This document shows, piece by piece, positions 34,982 to 44,555 of a stretch of DNA of 64,000 nucleotides. The DNA lies in assembly GCF_000426445.1 (NCBI RefSeq), contig NZ_AUFJ01000009.1, forward strand, positions 310,001 to 374,000, in the 5' to 3' direction. This DNA comes from Brevibacterium album DSM 18261 (GTDB lineage Bacteria; Actinomycetota; Actinomycetes; Actinomycetales; Brevibacteriaceae). The notes below the pieces were generated by a model. The model made no database searches. It had not been told where the DNA came from and saw only the letters and a program-made list of their open reading frames with translations. The position numbers and the translations under genes are program-made. Every line of letters starts with the position of its first letter. Positions within the stretch are counted from its first letter, which is position 1.

Positions 34982-37720
34982 ATGCGCGAAACACTCTCCT
35001 TCGTCGCCTGGCTGGCCGCAGCGCCGGCACCCTGGTTCGACCGGATCGCCCGCACCCGCACGGACCTGCTGCGCACCGACGCGCCCGATGCCCGCCGCTT
35101 CGCCACCCTCGCCGCCTCACGCGCCGCCGCCGCTGCGGGACTGGAGATGCTCGACGCCGCCGCCCTGCGCATCGTCCATCGCGCCGCCGTCCGGTCCCGC
35201 ATCGCACCGGACGTACCCCGGGAGCACCTCGCGGACACCGCGACCGGCGCGCCGGGCGCCGCGCCAGGCGAGCCGGGCGCCGGGGGTTCACAGAGGGAAC
35301 TTCACGCAGTCGCCGAGGGGCACGCAGGAACCACTCGCAGCGAAGCGGGGCCAGCCGCGGAGGCAGCGGCCGAGACAGGGGCGGACCCCCTCGCCCCCGC
35401 CCTCACCGCGGCCATCGCGGCCGGGCTGCTCTGGCCCGCCTTCTCGGAGGAGAACGCGGGCGTCACCCAGGCGACCGCAGATGCGTGGCCGCTCACCGCC
35501 TCGGCGTACCGGGTGCATCCGGAGGTCGCCGCACTCCTGCCCATGACCGCGGCCGAACGCGCCTCGGCCCTGCCCTGGGAGACCGCGCGGGATCCCCGCC
35601 CCCTGCACACCGCGCAGGTGTCCGCACCCCTCCTGGACAATGCGCAGGCGGCCGGAGCGGCGGGTGCCGTGGCGCGGGCGCTGGCGGCCACCGGCGAATT
35701 CGCCCGGCACGAGGTCTCCCAGCTGGTCAGCGGCGGCGTCGGCAAACGCGATGCGCAGGTCCTCGCCCGCGCCGTGGGCCTGAGCCCCGCGCGCTTCGCC
35801 CTCACCGCGGAGCTCGCCTCCCACCTCGGCTGGCTCGGCGCATCGCCCGATCCCTCCGATCCCCTCTGGCTGCCCACGCCGACCTATGACACCGCCGCCG
35901 CGGCACCGCGCGAGGAGGTCTGGGCGCAGCTCGTGTGGGCATGGCTCACCCACCCCGCCGATGTGGTCCACGTCCTCGCCGGCAGCACCCCGGCGGGCGA
36001 GCGCGTGCACCTCCTGGGACGCGATGAGCACTCCCGCACCGCTTTCCCCGGCTTCCCCGTCTCTCACCCGCAGATCCTGCTGCTGCGCCGCCTCGTGCTC
36101 ACCGCACTGCTGGCCACGGACGAGGCCGGAGCCGGAGCCGCAGAGGCGGGCAGAAGCACACGGGTCGGCACTGCACCAGGCGGCACCTCAGAGGCAGCCG
36201 GAGCCGCGGAAGCCTCCGGTACCGCATCTGGCAGGGCCGCGACAGCCTCGGGCGAGGGCGTCGAGGAGGATGATCTGCTCGCCCTCCTCACCTTCTCCCA
36301 CCCGCTGCTGGCGGTGCTGACCTCCGATGAGCTCGCCGAGGTGCTCGACGAGGCCGAATCGTTCGGGCTCACCGCCTCTCCCCTGGGCCGGGCACATGCG
36401 CACGCGCTCACTCCTCTGGGCCGCACACTCGCCCGCTGGCTCCGCGACGACCCCGAGGCGCCCCGTGCGGCAGGCCCCCGCGCACCCGCACCGGAGCCTC
36501 TTCCGGCGGATGCCGACGAGGCTGCGCCCTCCACCACGACGGCCCCGGCCACTCGCCCCACAGCATCGCAGGCACGGCGACCGGCCTCCGCCGAGGACCG
36601 CCACCGCACCGCTTCCGGAACGCGGTCGCAGACCGATGCAGGGACCTCGACCACTCCCCTGCCCGCAGACCTCCTGGCCGCCGTCGCGGCCCTCCTGCCA
36701 CCGCTGGAGACCACGGTGACGCTCCAGTCCGATCTCACGGCGGTGGCCTCGGGGCCCCTCGAGCACACGGTCCAGACCCGGCTGGAGGCACTGGCCGAGA
36801 TCGACACCCGCGGGCAGGGCACGGTCTTCCGCGTCACGGACGAGACCATCGCCGCGGCCCTGCGCGCGGGCAGGGACGCGGAGTCCCTTCTCGCCGACCT
36901 CGCCGAGCTCTCCTCGACCGGCGTCCCCTCGACGCTCACGCACATGGTCGAATCGCAGGCCTCGCGGCTGACCCGCATCCGGGTCGCCGCGGCGCGCAGC
37001 GTCATCGTCGTCGACGACCCCGCGGACCTCGACGTCATCTTCGACGATCCGGCCTCCGTCGCCACCGGCATGCGCAGGCTCTCCCCCACCGTGGCGATCG
37101 CTTCCGCACCCGCGGACCGGGTGATGGCGCTCGTGGAGACGGAGGACCGCCCCGTGCTCCGCGCAGACACCGAGAGCCGCGGCACCCGCTCCGACCGGAC
37201 CGCCGCCCCCGTGCGACCTGAGCCTCCGGTCGTCCGGAGCACGCGCGTACAGCCGCAGGACGCCGAGGCGCACATCGCCCGGCTGCGCGCCAGCCGCACC
37301 GCTGCCGCGAGTCGCAGCGGAACCGGGCGCGGTCGCACTGGTCCGGCAGCGGCCGGCACCGGGACGGCTGTGTCAGACGAAGGCGCCCAGCGCAGGGCGG
37401 GCCGAGAAGCGGCAGGTGCGGCAGACGCGCGGTCCGTTTCTCGTGAAACGGCCGCTGCGGCACCGGGCACCGCCGGGAATGCGGGGGCGGCCTCGGCGGT
37501 TGATGCCGGAGCGGGCCCGGAGGAGGTCCTCGCCGAACTGAGCGAGGCCGCCGCGGTCCGCGCACCGGTCGACCTGGTGGCGGTGAGCTCGGACGGCTCG
37601 CTGCGGCGCATCCGGATGGTCCCGGAGGCGGTGCGGGCAGGACGGGTGCTGGGACGCTCCTCGGCGGGGAGCGCGGTGCGGATCGCCGCCTCGCGCATCG
37701 TCGAGGTGGAACGAGTGTGA
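34982..37720 (+). CDS. Helicase_C_3 / XPB-associated domain protein
   Basis: 912 residues, the large partner protein found before xpb in actinobacteria (compare Rv0862c). It contains winged-helix-like and helicase-C-terminal-like regions (about 545-660, LPPLETTVTLQSDLTAVASG, then TVFRVTDETIAAALRAG, then RVAAARSVIVVDDPADLDVI) but no Walker motif. Several Ala/Thr/Arg-rich linkers interrupt it (about 375-415, 480-545, 730-850). It probably works with XPB in nucleotide-excision-type repair, inferred from the conserved pairing. It ends 19 bases before xpb. Confidence 0.82.
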   Translation: MRETLSFVAWLAAAPAPWFDRIARTRTDLLRTDAPDARRFATLAASRAAAAAGLEMLDAAALRIVHRAAVRSRIAPDVPREHLADTATGAPGAAPGEPGAGGSQRELHAVAEGHAGTTRSEAGPAAEAAAETGADPLAPALTAAIAAGLLWPAFSEENAGVTQATADAWPLTASAYRVHPEVAALLPMTAAERASALPWETARDPRPLHTAQVSAPLLDNAQAAGAAGAVARALAATGEFARHEVSQLVSGGVGKRDAQVLARAVGLSPARFALTAELASHLGWLGASPDPSDPLWLPTPTYDTAAAAPREEVWAQLVWAWLTHPADVVHVLAGSTPAGERVHLLGRDEHSRTAFPGFPVSHPQILLLRRLVLTALLATDEAGAGAAEAGRSTRVGTAPGGTSEAAGAAEASGTASGRAATASGEGVEEDDLLALLTFSHPLLAVLTSDELAEVLDEAESFGLTASPLGRAHAHALTPLGRTLARWLRDDPEAPRAAGPRAPAPEPLPADADEAAPSTTTAPATRPTASQARRPASAEDRHRTASGTRSQTDAGTSTTPLPADLLAAVAALLPPLETTVTLQSDLTAVASGPLEHTVQTRLEALAEIDTRGQGTVFRVTDETIAAALRAGRDAESLLADLAELSSTGVPSTLTHMVESQASRLTRIRVAAARSVIVVDDPADLDVIFDDPASVATGMRRLSPTVAIASAPADRVMALVETEDRPVLRADTESRGTRSDRTAAPVRPEPPVVRSTRVQPQDAEAHIARLRASRTAAASRSGTGRGRTGPAAAGTGTAVSDEGAQRRAGREAAGAADARSVSRETAAAAPGTAGNAGAASAVDAGAGPEEVLAELSEAAAVRAPVDLVAVSSDGSLRRIRMVPEAVRAGRVLGRSSAGSAVRIAASRIVEVERV

Positions 37721-37739
37721 GCCGAGCACGAGGAGGAGC

Positions 37740-39386
37740 ATGAGCATCGAGCCGAGCGTGACCACGGGAGGTCCCCTCATCGTGCAGTCGGACCGGACGG
37801 TCCTGCTCGAATCCGACCACCCGGACGCCGCCGAGGCCGCGATCGCCATCGCCCCCTTCGCCCAGCTGTCGAAGACCCCGGAGCACATCCACACCTACAC
37901 GATCACGCCGCTGGGCCTGTGGAACGCCCGGGCCAGCGGGCACGATGCCGAGGGCGTGGTGGACGTCCTCCTCGACTACGCGAAGCATCCCGTGCCGCAC
38001 GAGCTCCTGCTCGACATCGTCGACGTCATGGACCGCTGGGGCGTCCTCACACTGGTGCGCTCCCCCGTGCACGGGCTCGTCCTCGAGAGCACGGACGCAG
38101 GCCTCCTCACTTCCCTCCTCGAGCAGCCGGACCTCGCCGGCAAGACGGGCACGCGCCTCGACGAAAGCTCCGTCGTGGTCCACCCCTCCGAGCGCGGCGA
38201 GCTCAAGCACGTCCTGCTCAAGCTGGGACATCCCGTCGCCGATGCGGCCGGCTATGTGGACGGCGAGGCGCACGCGATCGAGCTCACGGACGGCGACTGG
38301 CAGCTGCGCCCGTACCAGACTCGCGCCGTCGACACCTACCTCGCGGGCGAGTCCGGCGTAGTGGTGCTGCCGTGCGGTGCCGGCAAGACCATCGTGGGGG
38401 CGGCGGCGATGACGCGGGTGAAGGCGACCACGCTCATCCTCGTGACGAACTCGGTCTCGGCCAAGCAGTGGAAGGCGGAGCTGCTCCGCCGGACCTCGCT
38501 CACGGAGGAGGAGATCGGCGAGTACTCCGGCAGCGTCAAGGAGATCCGCCCCGTCACGATCGCCACATATCAGGTGCTCACGACCCGCCGCAAGGGCTCC
38601 TACCTGCACCTGGAGCTGCTCGATGCCAGGGACTGGGGCCTCGTGATCTACGACGAGGTGCACCTGCTGCCCGCGCCCGTCTTCCGCCTCACGGCCGGAC
38701 TGCAGGCCCGGCGGCGGCTGGGGCTGACCGCCACCCTCGTGCGCGAGGACGGCCGCGAGGACGAGGTGTTCTCCCTCATCGGCCCCAAACAGTTCGAGGT
38801 GCCGTGGAAGGAGATCGAACAGGCCGGCTTCATCGCCCAGGCCGCGTGCCACGAGGTGCGGGTGCGCCTCGACGCCGGACTGCGGCGGGCCTACGGCAGC
38901 GCCGAGGGCGAGGACCGGTACCGGCTCGCCGCGACCGCGGATGCGAAGATCCCGGTCGTGCGCGATCTCGTCGCCGCCCACCCGGAGGCGCAGATCCTCG
39001 TGATCGGTCAGTACCTCGATCAGCTCGAGGAGCTCGGCGCGGCGCTCGATGCACCGGTGCTGACGGGGAAGACCCCGGAGCGGGAGCGCGAGGAGCTGTA
39101 CGCGGGCTTCCGCGCGGGCACCGTCCGGGTGCTCGTGGTCTCGAAGGTGGCGAACTTCTCCGTCGACCTGCCCGAGGCCTCGGTCGCCATCCAGGTGTCC
39201 GGCTCCTTCGGCTCGCGACAGGAGGAGGCGCAGCGACTCGGCCGCATCCTGCGCCCCAAATTGCACGCGCAGGCGGCCACGTTCTACACCGTCGTCGCGG
39301 CCGAGACGGTGGACGAGCGCTTCGCCGCACACCGCCGCCGCTTCCTCACGGAGCAGGGCTACGCGTACACGATCGAATCACGGTGA
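37740..39386 (+). CDS. xpb: XPB-type DNA repair helicase
   Basis: 548 residues, SF2. Walker A LPCGAGKTIVGAAAM (Lys near residue 213), DExH box VIYDEVHLLP, motif III LTATLVREDG and motif VI EEAQRLGRILRPK are intact. N-terminal part (about 1-180) is the XPB damage-recognition-like region. Homologue of Rv0861c (ErcC3), a 3'-5' DNA helicase. A GAGGAGGAGC Shine-Dalgarno precedes the ATG; it is the second gene of the two-gene operon. Confidence 0.93.
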   Translation: MSIEPSVTTGGPLIVQSDRTVLLESDHPDAAEAAIAIAPFAQLSKTPEHIHTYTITPLGLWNARASGHDAEGVVDVLLDYAKHPVPHELLLDIVDVMDRWGVLTLVRSPVHGLVLESTDAGLLTSLLEQPDLAGKTGTRLDESSVVVHPSERGELKHVLLKLGHPVADAAGYVDGEAHAIELTDGDWQLRPYQTRAVDTYLAGESGVVVLPCGAGKTIVGAAAMTRVKATTLILVTNSVSAKQWKAELLRRTSLTEEEIGEYSGSVKEIRPVTIATYQVLTTRRKGSYLHLELLDARDWGLVIYDEVHLLPAPVFRLTAGLQARRRLGLTATLVREDGREDEVFSLIGPKQFEVPWKEIEQAGFIAQAACHEVRVRLDAGLRRAYGSAEGEDRYRLAATADAKIPVVRDLVAAHPEAQILVIGQYLDQLEELGAALDAPVLTGKTPEREREELYAGFRAGTVRVLVVSKVANFSVDLPEASVAIQVSGSFGSRQEEAQRLGRILRPKLHAQAATFYTVVAAETVDERFAAHRRRFLTEQGYAYTIESR

Positions 39387-39633
39387 GGCGTCTCACCCCT
39401 GTCGCGCACGACGCCGTCTCCCCGTCCGGGTTCGTCGAGCCTGTCCCGAGGCCCCGCGCGGAGTCCGCCTGACACAGCCGTTCCCCTCCGCCTACCATGG
39501 GAGTGGAATCCGGCGCAGGCGCCGCTTCCGCCGAGGCCCCGGCCGAGCCGCAGCGCTCATCCGGACCGATCGCTTCCGCGCAGAACGGCGCCCGCTCCGG
39601 GAGGACGCGCGACGGACACGGGAGGACACGATC

Positions 39634-41577
39634 ATGGCCCAGAACGTCACCGAGAAGCTCATCGCCGCACACCTCGTCGAGGGCGCCATGGAACCGGGCG
39701 GTGAGATCGCCCTGACGGTGGACCAGACGCTCACCCAGGACGCCACCGGCACCATGGTCATGCTCGAGCTCGAGGCGATGGGCCTCGACCGCATCAGGAC
39801 CGAGCTCTCCGTGCAGTACGTCGACCACAATCTGCTGCAGACGGACGAGAAGAACCCGGACGACCACCTGTTCCTCCAGTCGGCGGCACAGCGCTTCGGG
39901 CTGTGGTTCTCGAAGGCCGGGAACGGCGTCTCGCACCCCGTGCACCAATCGCGGTTCGGCAGGCCCGGCGCCACGATGATCGGCTCCGACTCCCACACCT
40001 GCGCGGCGGGCGCGCTCGGCATGCTCGCGATCGGCGTGGGCGGCCTGGAGGTGGCGATGGCGATGGCCGGCCAGCCCCTCTACGTCACGATGCCCGAGGT
40101 CTGGGGCGTCGAGCTCACCGGTGAGCTGCCGGACTGGGTCTCTGCCAAGGACGTCGTCCTGGAGATGCTGCGCCGTCACGGTGTGAAGGGCGGCGTGGGC
40201 CGGGTGATCGAGTACCACGGGCCCGGCCTGGCCGGGCTCACGGCGATGGACCGTCATGTCATCGCCAATATGGGTGCGGAGCTCGGCGCGACCACGAGCG
40301 TGTTCCCGGCCGACGAGGCAGTCCGGGACTACCTCACCGCCGTCGGACGCCCGGACGCCCACTCGCACCTCGTCGCGGATGAGGGGGCGACCTACGACCT
40401 CACGGAGCGCATCGACCTCTCCGCGCTGGTGCCGCTCATCGCCAGGCCGTCCTCGCCGGGCGATGTCGTGCCGGTCGCCGAGGCCGCGGGCGAAGAGGTC
40501 TCCCAGGTGGTCATCGGCTCGTCGGCGAACCCCGGACTGCGTGATTTCGCCGTCGTCGCCGAGATGCTCCACGGCAGGCAGAGCGACCCCGGAGTCTCCG
40601 TCGACGTCAACCCGACCTCGCGCGAGGTGCTCGCCGACCTCATCTCCGGCGGCTGGCTCACCTCGCTCGTCGCGGCCGGCGCGCGCATCCACCAGTCCGG
40701 CTGCATGGGCTGCATCGGCATGGGGCAGGCGCCGGCGAGCGGGCGCAACTCGCTGCGCACCATGCCGCGCAACTTCCCCGGACGCTCCGGCACGGAGGAG
40801 GACGCCGTATGGCTGTGCTCGCCGGAGACCGCGGCAGCCGCAGCCCTGACCGGTCGGATCACGGACCCGCGCACCCTCACCGAATCGCACGGGATGCCCT
40901 ATCCCAGGCCCGCCATGCCCGAGCGCTTCAGCGCCTTCGACGGCATGCTGCTCGCGCCCCTCGACCCGGACCGGGCGGCAGAGGTCGAGCTCGTGAAGGG
41001 ACCCAACATCGCCTCGCTGCCTTCCTTCGAGCCGCTCGAGGACCGGCTGGACGTCCCCGCCCTGCTCGTCATGGGCGACGACGTGTCGACGGACGAGATC
41101 ATGCCCGCCGGCTCACGCGTGCTGCCGTACCGCAGCAACATCCCCCGCATCGCGGACTTCAGCTTCGTCCGGATCGACCCGAGCTATCCCGAGCGGGCGA
41201 AGGAGACCCCGGGCGGCCATGTCGTGGTCGCCGGCGAGAACTACGGGCAGGGCTCCTCCCGCGAGCACGCCGTCATCGCCCCGCGCCACCTCGGTCTGCG
41301 TGCGGTCATCGCGAAGTCCTTCGCACGGATTCACTGGCAGAATCTCGCGAACTTCGGCGTCCTCCCCCTCGAGTTCGAGGACCCCGGCGACTGCGACGCG
41401 GTCAAGCAGGGCGACGAGGTCGTCCTCGAGGGCATCCGCGAGGCGCTCACCGGCGGGCACACTCTCATCGCCCGCATCGGCGGACGCACTGTGACGCTGC
41501 GCCACCGGCTCTCGGACCGCCAGGTCGAGATGGTGCTCGCCGGGGGCCGCATCCCGCTCACCGCGCAGTCCGTCTGA
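39634..41577 (+). CDS. Aconitate hydratase, single-chain bacterial type
   Basis: 647 residues, the shorter aconitase form distinct from the 900-residue AcnA. Iron-sulfur ligands Cys123 (SHTCAAG), Cys357 and Cys360 (SGCMGCIGMG) are present, and the swivel domain carries GENYGQGSSREHA with the substrate-binding Ser/Arg. It would isomerise citrate and isocitrate in the TCA cycle; homoaconitase or a related hydro-lyase role cannot be ruled out. The gene stands alone, between xpb and the methionine transporter, and ends in an inverted repeat. Confidence 0.87.
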   Translation: MAQNVTEKLIAAHLVEGAMEPGGEIALTVDQTLTQDATGTMVMLELEAMGLDRIRTELSVQYVDHNLLQTDEKNPDDHLFLQSAAQRFGLWFSKAGNGVSHPVHQSRFGRPGATMIGSDSHTCAAGALGMLAIGVGGLEVAMAMAGQPLYVTMPEVWGVELTGELPDWVSAKDVVLEMLRRHGVKGGVGRVIEYHGPGLAGLTAMDRHVIANMGAELGATTSVFPADEAVRDYLTAVGRPDAHSHLVADEGATYDLTERIDLSALVPLIARPSSPGDVVPVAEAAGEEVSQVVIGSSANPGLRDFAVVAEMLHGRQSDPGVSVDVNPTSREVLADLISGGWLTSLVAAGARIHQSGCMGCIGMGQAPASGRNSLRTMPRNFPGRSGTEEDAVWLCSPETAAAAALTGRITDPRTLTESHGMPYPRPAMPERFSAFDGMLLAPLDPDRAAEVELVKGPNIASLPSFEPLEDRLDVPALLVMGDDVSTDEIMPAGSRVLPYRSNIPRIADFSFVRIDPSYPERAKETPGGHVVVAGENYGQGSSREHAVIAPRHLGLRAVIAKSFARIHWQNLANFGVLPLEFEDPGDCDAVKQGDEVVLEGIREALTGGHTLIARIGGRTVTLRHRLSDRQVEMVLAGGRIPLTAQSV

Positions 41578-41585
41578 ACCCGACC

Positions 41586-41649
41586 CGCCGAGTGAGCGGT
41601 TCCTGTCGGTTTCAGACGGGTGAATCCTGCAGAAACCGCTCACCCGGCG
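41586..41649. repeat. Long inverted repeat, family 2 copy 2 (drifted)
   Basis: Outer arms of 20 bases (CGCCGAGTGAGCGGTTCCTG and its near-complement ending at 41649) differ at two positions, both G-T type. The inner 12 bases match at about nine. The left arm equals copy 1 at 11018 except for a few bases. It lies nine bases after the aconitase stop and may act as its terminator. Confidence 0.8.
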
Positions 41650-41834
41650 AGACCGCAGGGCGAGGCCGCGAGGCGGGCCCATTCCTCGTGTGCGGAAGGA
41701 CACAGCCGCAATGTGACGGTCCGTGGCAGGCCTGTCGCAGGAGGGCACCGTGCTGATTAGCGTGGCCCCTGCTTCGACAGACTTCCCTGCGGCGCGCGAT
41801 CCGCGACCGCAGGCCCCGCACACGAGGAGACCTC

Positions 41835-42758
41835 ATGTCAGTTTCGCTCCCCACCTCTCCGCGACGCCTCCGCCGCGGGCTCGCGGTCGTCGCCGGGCTG
41901 ACCGCGCTCTCGCTGACCTCCGGCTGCTCCGTGTTCGGCGGCGGTGACGCCGCGGACGACGATGTGATTCGGATCGGCGTCACCACGCCCAACGAGACGC
42001 ACCGCCTGCTGGCCCAGATCGCCACGGACGAGCTGGGCCACGAGGTCGAGATCGTGAGCTTCGACGACTACAACCAGCCCAACCCCGCGCTGAAGAACGG
42101 CGACCTGGACGCCAACTGGTTCCAGCACATCGCCTACCTCGCCAACTACAACGTCGCGAACGACGACGACCTCACCATGATCGGGTCGACGGAGATCATC
42201 CCGCTGCCCCTGTACTCGGAGGTCTACGACTCCGTCGAGGACTTCCAGCCGGGCGATGAGGTCGCCATCGCCAATGACGAGATCAACCAGGCCCGCGGCA
42301 TCAACGTGCTCGTCGCCGCCGGGCTCGTCACCCTGAAGAACGATGTGCCGGAGCCGCGTCCTGCGGACATCGACGAGGAGGCCTCCACCGTGACGGTCCA
42401 CCCCGTCGACGCCGCGCAGACGGTGAACGCGCTGCAGTCGGTCCAGGGCTCGATCATCAACAACGGCTTCGCCGCGGACGCACAGCTCGACCCCAATTCC
42501 GCGCTCACCGCGGACGACCCCGAGGACCCGGGCGCCTTCCCCTTCGTCAACGGCTTCGTGGTGCGCGCGGAGGACCGCGATGATCAGGTGCTCCAGGACA
42601 TCGCCGCGCTCTACCACGACGAGCGCGTGCTCGCCTCCGCGGACGAGCTCTCCGAGGGCACCTCCGTCCCCACGCAGGCCGACCGCACCCAGATCGATGA
42701 CGCCCTCGCCGAGTACGAGGACTTCCTGCGCGAGACGGCCGAGGACGCGGACGCGTGA
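41835..42758 (+). CDS. metQ: Methionine ABC transporter lipoprotein (MetQ/NlpA)
   Basis: 307 residues. Lipoprotein signal with basic start (RRLRRG), hydrophobic core and lipobox LTSGC, so Cys31 is lipidated. The NlpA domain follows: IRIGVTTPNETHRLL, VEIVSFDDYNQPNPAL, DANWFQHIAYL and IAIANDEINQARGI-like segments. It binds methionine outside the membrane. A GAGGAGACC Shine-Dalgarno precedes the ATG. It overlaps metN by four bases. A TAGCGT at 41758-41763 may be the operon -10. No known SAM riboswitch was recognised in the leader. Confidence 0.92.
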   Translation: MSVSLPTSPRRLRRGLAVVAGLTALSLTSGCSVFGGGDAADDDVIRIGVTTPNETHRLLAQIATDELGHEVEIVSFDDYNQPNPALKNGDLDANWFQHIAYLANYNVANDDDLTMIGSTEIIPLPLYSEVYDSVEDFQPGDEVAIANDEINQARGINVLVAAGLVTLKNDVPEPRPADIDEEASTVTVHPVDAAQTVNALQSVQGSIINNGFAADAQLDPNSALTADDPEDPGAFPFVNGFVVRAEDRDDQVLQDIAALYHDERVLASADELSEGTSVPTQADRTQIDDALAEYEDFLRETAEDADA

Positions 42759-43783
42759 GCTCCGATCATCTGATCGAGTTCAAGGAGGTCACCCGCACCT
42801 TCGGGAGCGGGGAGAGGGCGGTGACCGCGGTCGACAGGGTCTCCCTGCACGTGGACCGCGGCGAGGTCTTCGGCATCATCGGCTTCTCCGGCGCGGGCAA
42901 ATCCACGCTCATCCGCATGATCAACGGCCTCGAGAAGCCCACCTCGGGCTCCGTGACCGTGCTGGGACAGGAGATCTCGGCCATGCGGGAATCGCGGCTG
43001 CCCAAGGTGCGCTCGCGGATCGGCATGGTGTTCCAGCAGTTCAACCTCTTCCACTCGCGCACGGTCTCCGGCAATGTCGCGTACCCGCTCAAGGTCGCCG
43101 GCTGGTCGAAGGCCCGCCGGCGCGAGCGGGTCGCGGAGCTCCTCGAGTTCGTGGGCCTGGCAGAGAAGGCCGGGCAGCACCCCGAGGAGCTCTCCGGCGG
43201 CCAGAAGCAGCGCGTCGGCATCGCCCGCGCCCTGGCCGCGGAACCCGACATCCTGCTGGCGGACGAGTCCACCTCGGCACTGGACCCCAACACCACCGGC
43301 GAGGTGCTCCGCCTGCTGCGGCGCGCCAATGAGGAGTTCGGCATCACGATCGTCGCGATCACGCACGAGATGGAGGTCATTCGGGCCATCGCGGACCGCG
43401 TGGCCGTGATGGACCGCGGCCGCATCGTGGAGACCGGCCGCGTCTACGACATCTTCTCCAATCCCCGTGAGAGCGCCGAGGCCGGCTTCGTCGAATCCGC
43501 CCTCAAGGACCGGCCCAGCGCCGAGGACGTCCAGCGCATCCGCGAGACGGTGGGCGGCAGGCTGGTCACGGTGTCGCTGCAGGACTCGGGCGCCGTCAGC
43601 ACCGTGCTGGGCAGCGCGAGCGCGCACGGGGTCACGTTCGAGATCGTCCACGGAGGCATGAACACCACCAAGAACGCGTCCTACGGCCTCCTCACGGTGG
43701 CCGTGGACGGCGCGGACGCCGCCGTCGACGCATTCATCGCAGAGCTCTCGTCGGCCGGCCGGGTGCAGGAGGTGCACGGATGA
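42755..43783 (+). CDS. metN: Methionine ABC transporter ATPase
   Basis: 342 residues. Walker A GFSGAGKST, Q-loop FQQFNLF, signature LSGGQKQR, Walker B ILLADEST and switch His in ITHEME are intact. The C-terminal NIL domain (about 255-340) is the methionine-sensing domain that trans-inhibits transport. GTG start overlaps metQ, and the stop overlaps metI (ATGA). Confidence 0.95.
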   Translation: MSSDHLIEFKEVTRTFGSGERAVTAVDRVSLHVDRGEVFGIIGFSGAGKSTLIRMINGLEKPTSGSVTVLGQEISAMRESRLPKVRSRIGMVFQQFNLFHSRTVSGNVAYPLKVAGWSKARRRERVAELLEFVGLAEKAGQHPEELSGGQKQRVGIARALAAEPDILLADESTSALDPNTTGEVLRLLRRANEEFGITIVAITHEMEVIRAIADRVAVMDRGRIVETGRVYDIFSNPRESAEAGFVESALKDRPSAEDVQRIRETVGGRLVTVSLQDSGAVSTVLGSASAHGVTFEIVHGGMNTTKNASYGLLTVAVDGADAAVDAFIAELSSAGRVQEVHG

Positions 43784-44457
43784 TCGAGACGTACAGGGAC
43801 CTCGACTGGTCCTACTACGGCCCCGAGCTCCTCGGGGCGATCGGCGACACCATCTACATGGTGGCCTGGGCCTTCGTGTTCGGAGGGATCATCGGCCTGG
43901 TGATCGGGCTCGCGCTCTACACCACGCGGGCCGGGGGCCTGCTGGCCAACCGCCCCGTCTGGCTGCTCACGAACTTCGTGGTCAACCTCATCCGCCCCAT
44001 CCCGTTCGTCATCCTCATCGCCGCGCTGCAGCCGGTCACCATCGCGGTCATCGGCAGCGGGATCGGGAACGACGCGGTCGTGTTCGTGATGATCTGGGCC
44101 TCGACCTTCGCGATCGCCCGCATCGTGGAGCAGAACCTCGTCTCCATCGACCCCGGGGTCATCGAGGCCGCCCGCGCCATGGGAGCCTCGCGCACCCGGA
44201 TCATCCTCACGGTGATGCTGCCCGAGGCGCTGGGACCGCTCATCCTCGGCTACACCTTCGTCATCATCGCGCTCACGGACATGTCCGCGCTGGCCGGCAT
44301 CATCGGCGGCGGCGGGATCGGAAACTTCGCGATCGTCGAGGGCTACAACCGCTTCCGTCCGGAGGTCACCTGGCTCGCCGTGGCCGTCGTCATCGTCTTC
44401 GTCCAGTCCCTGCAGATGGTGGGCAACTGGGCCGCGAAGAAGGTGTTGCGGAGGTAG
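43780..44457 (+). CDS. metI: Methionine ABC transporter permease
   Basis: 225 residues with five membrane helices. The EAA-type loop is EAARAMGASRTRIILTVMLPEA, the docking site for MetN. The conserved DMSALAGIIGGGGIGNFAI near the end is the MetI signature. It completes the metQNI importer in the cytoplasmic membrane. Confidence 0.95.
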   Translation: MIETYRDLDWSYYGPELLGAIGDTIYMVAWAFVFGGIIGLVIGLALYTTRAGGLLANRPVWLLTNFVVNLIRPIPFVILIAALQPVTIAVIGSGIGNDAVVFVMIWASTFAIARIVEQNLVSIDPGVIEAARAMGASRTRIILTVMLPEALGPLILGYTFVIIALTDMSALAGIIGGGGIGNFAIVEGYNRFRPEVTWLAVAVVIVFVQSLQMVGNWAAKKVLRR

Positions 44458-44480
44458 CGCGAGAGGCGCATCCCCACGTC

Positions 44481-44542
44481 CCCACCCCTTGTGCCGCTGG
44501 ACACTCCGATACGTCGGAGCGTCCAGCGGCACAAGGGGTGGG
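44481..44542. repeat. Long inverted repeat, family 1 copy B
   Basis: Perfect 22-base arms (44481-44502 and 44521-44542). Inside them, after one mismatched pair, lies a second 6-bp stem CTCCGA/TCGGAG closed by the tetraloop TACG. Left arm begins CCCACCCCTTGTGCCGCTGG. It stands between the convergent metI and mph genes. Confidence 0.92.
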
Positions 44543-44555
44543 ATGCTTCGCCGGC

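Noticed and set aside
41660-41834. SAM riboswitch before metQNI
   Set aside because: The leader is short and none of the conserved SAM-I, SAM-II or SAM-IV core sequences is visible.
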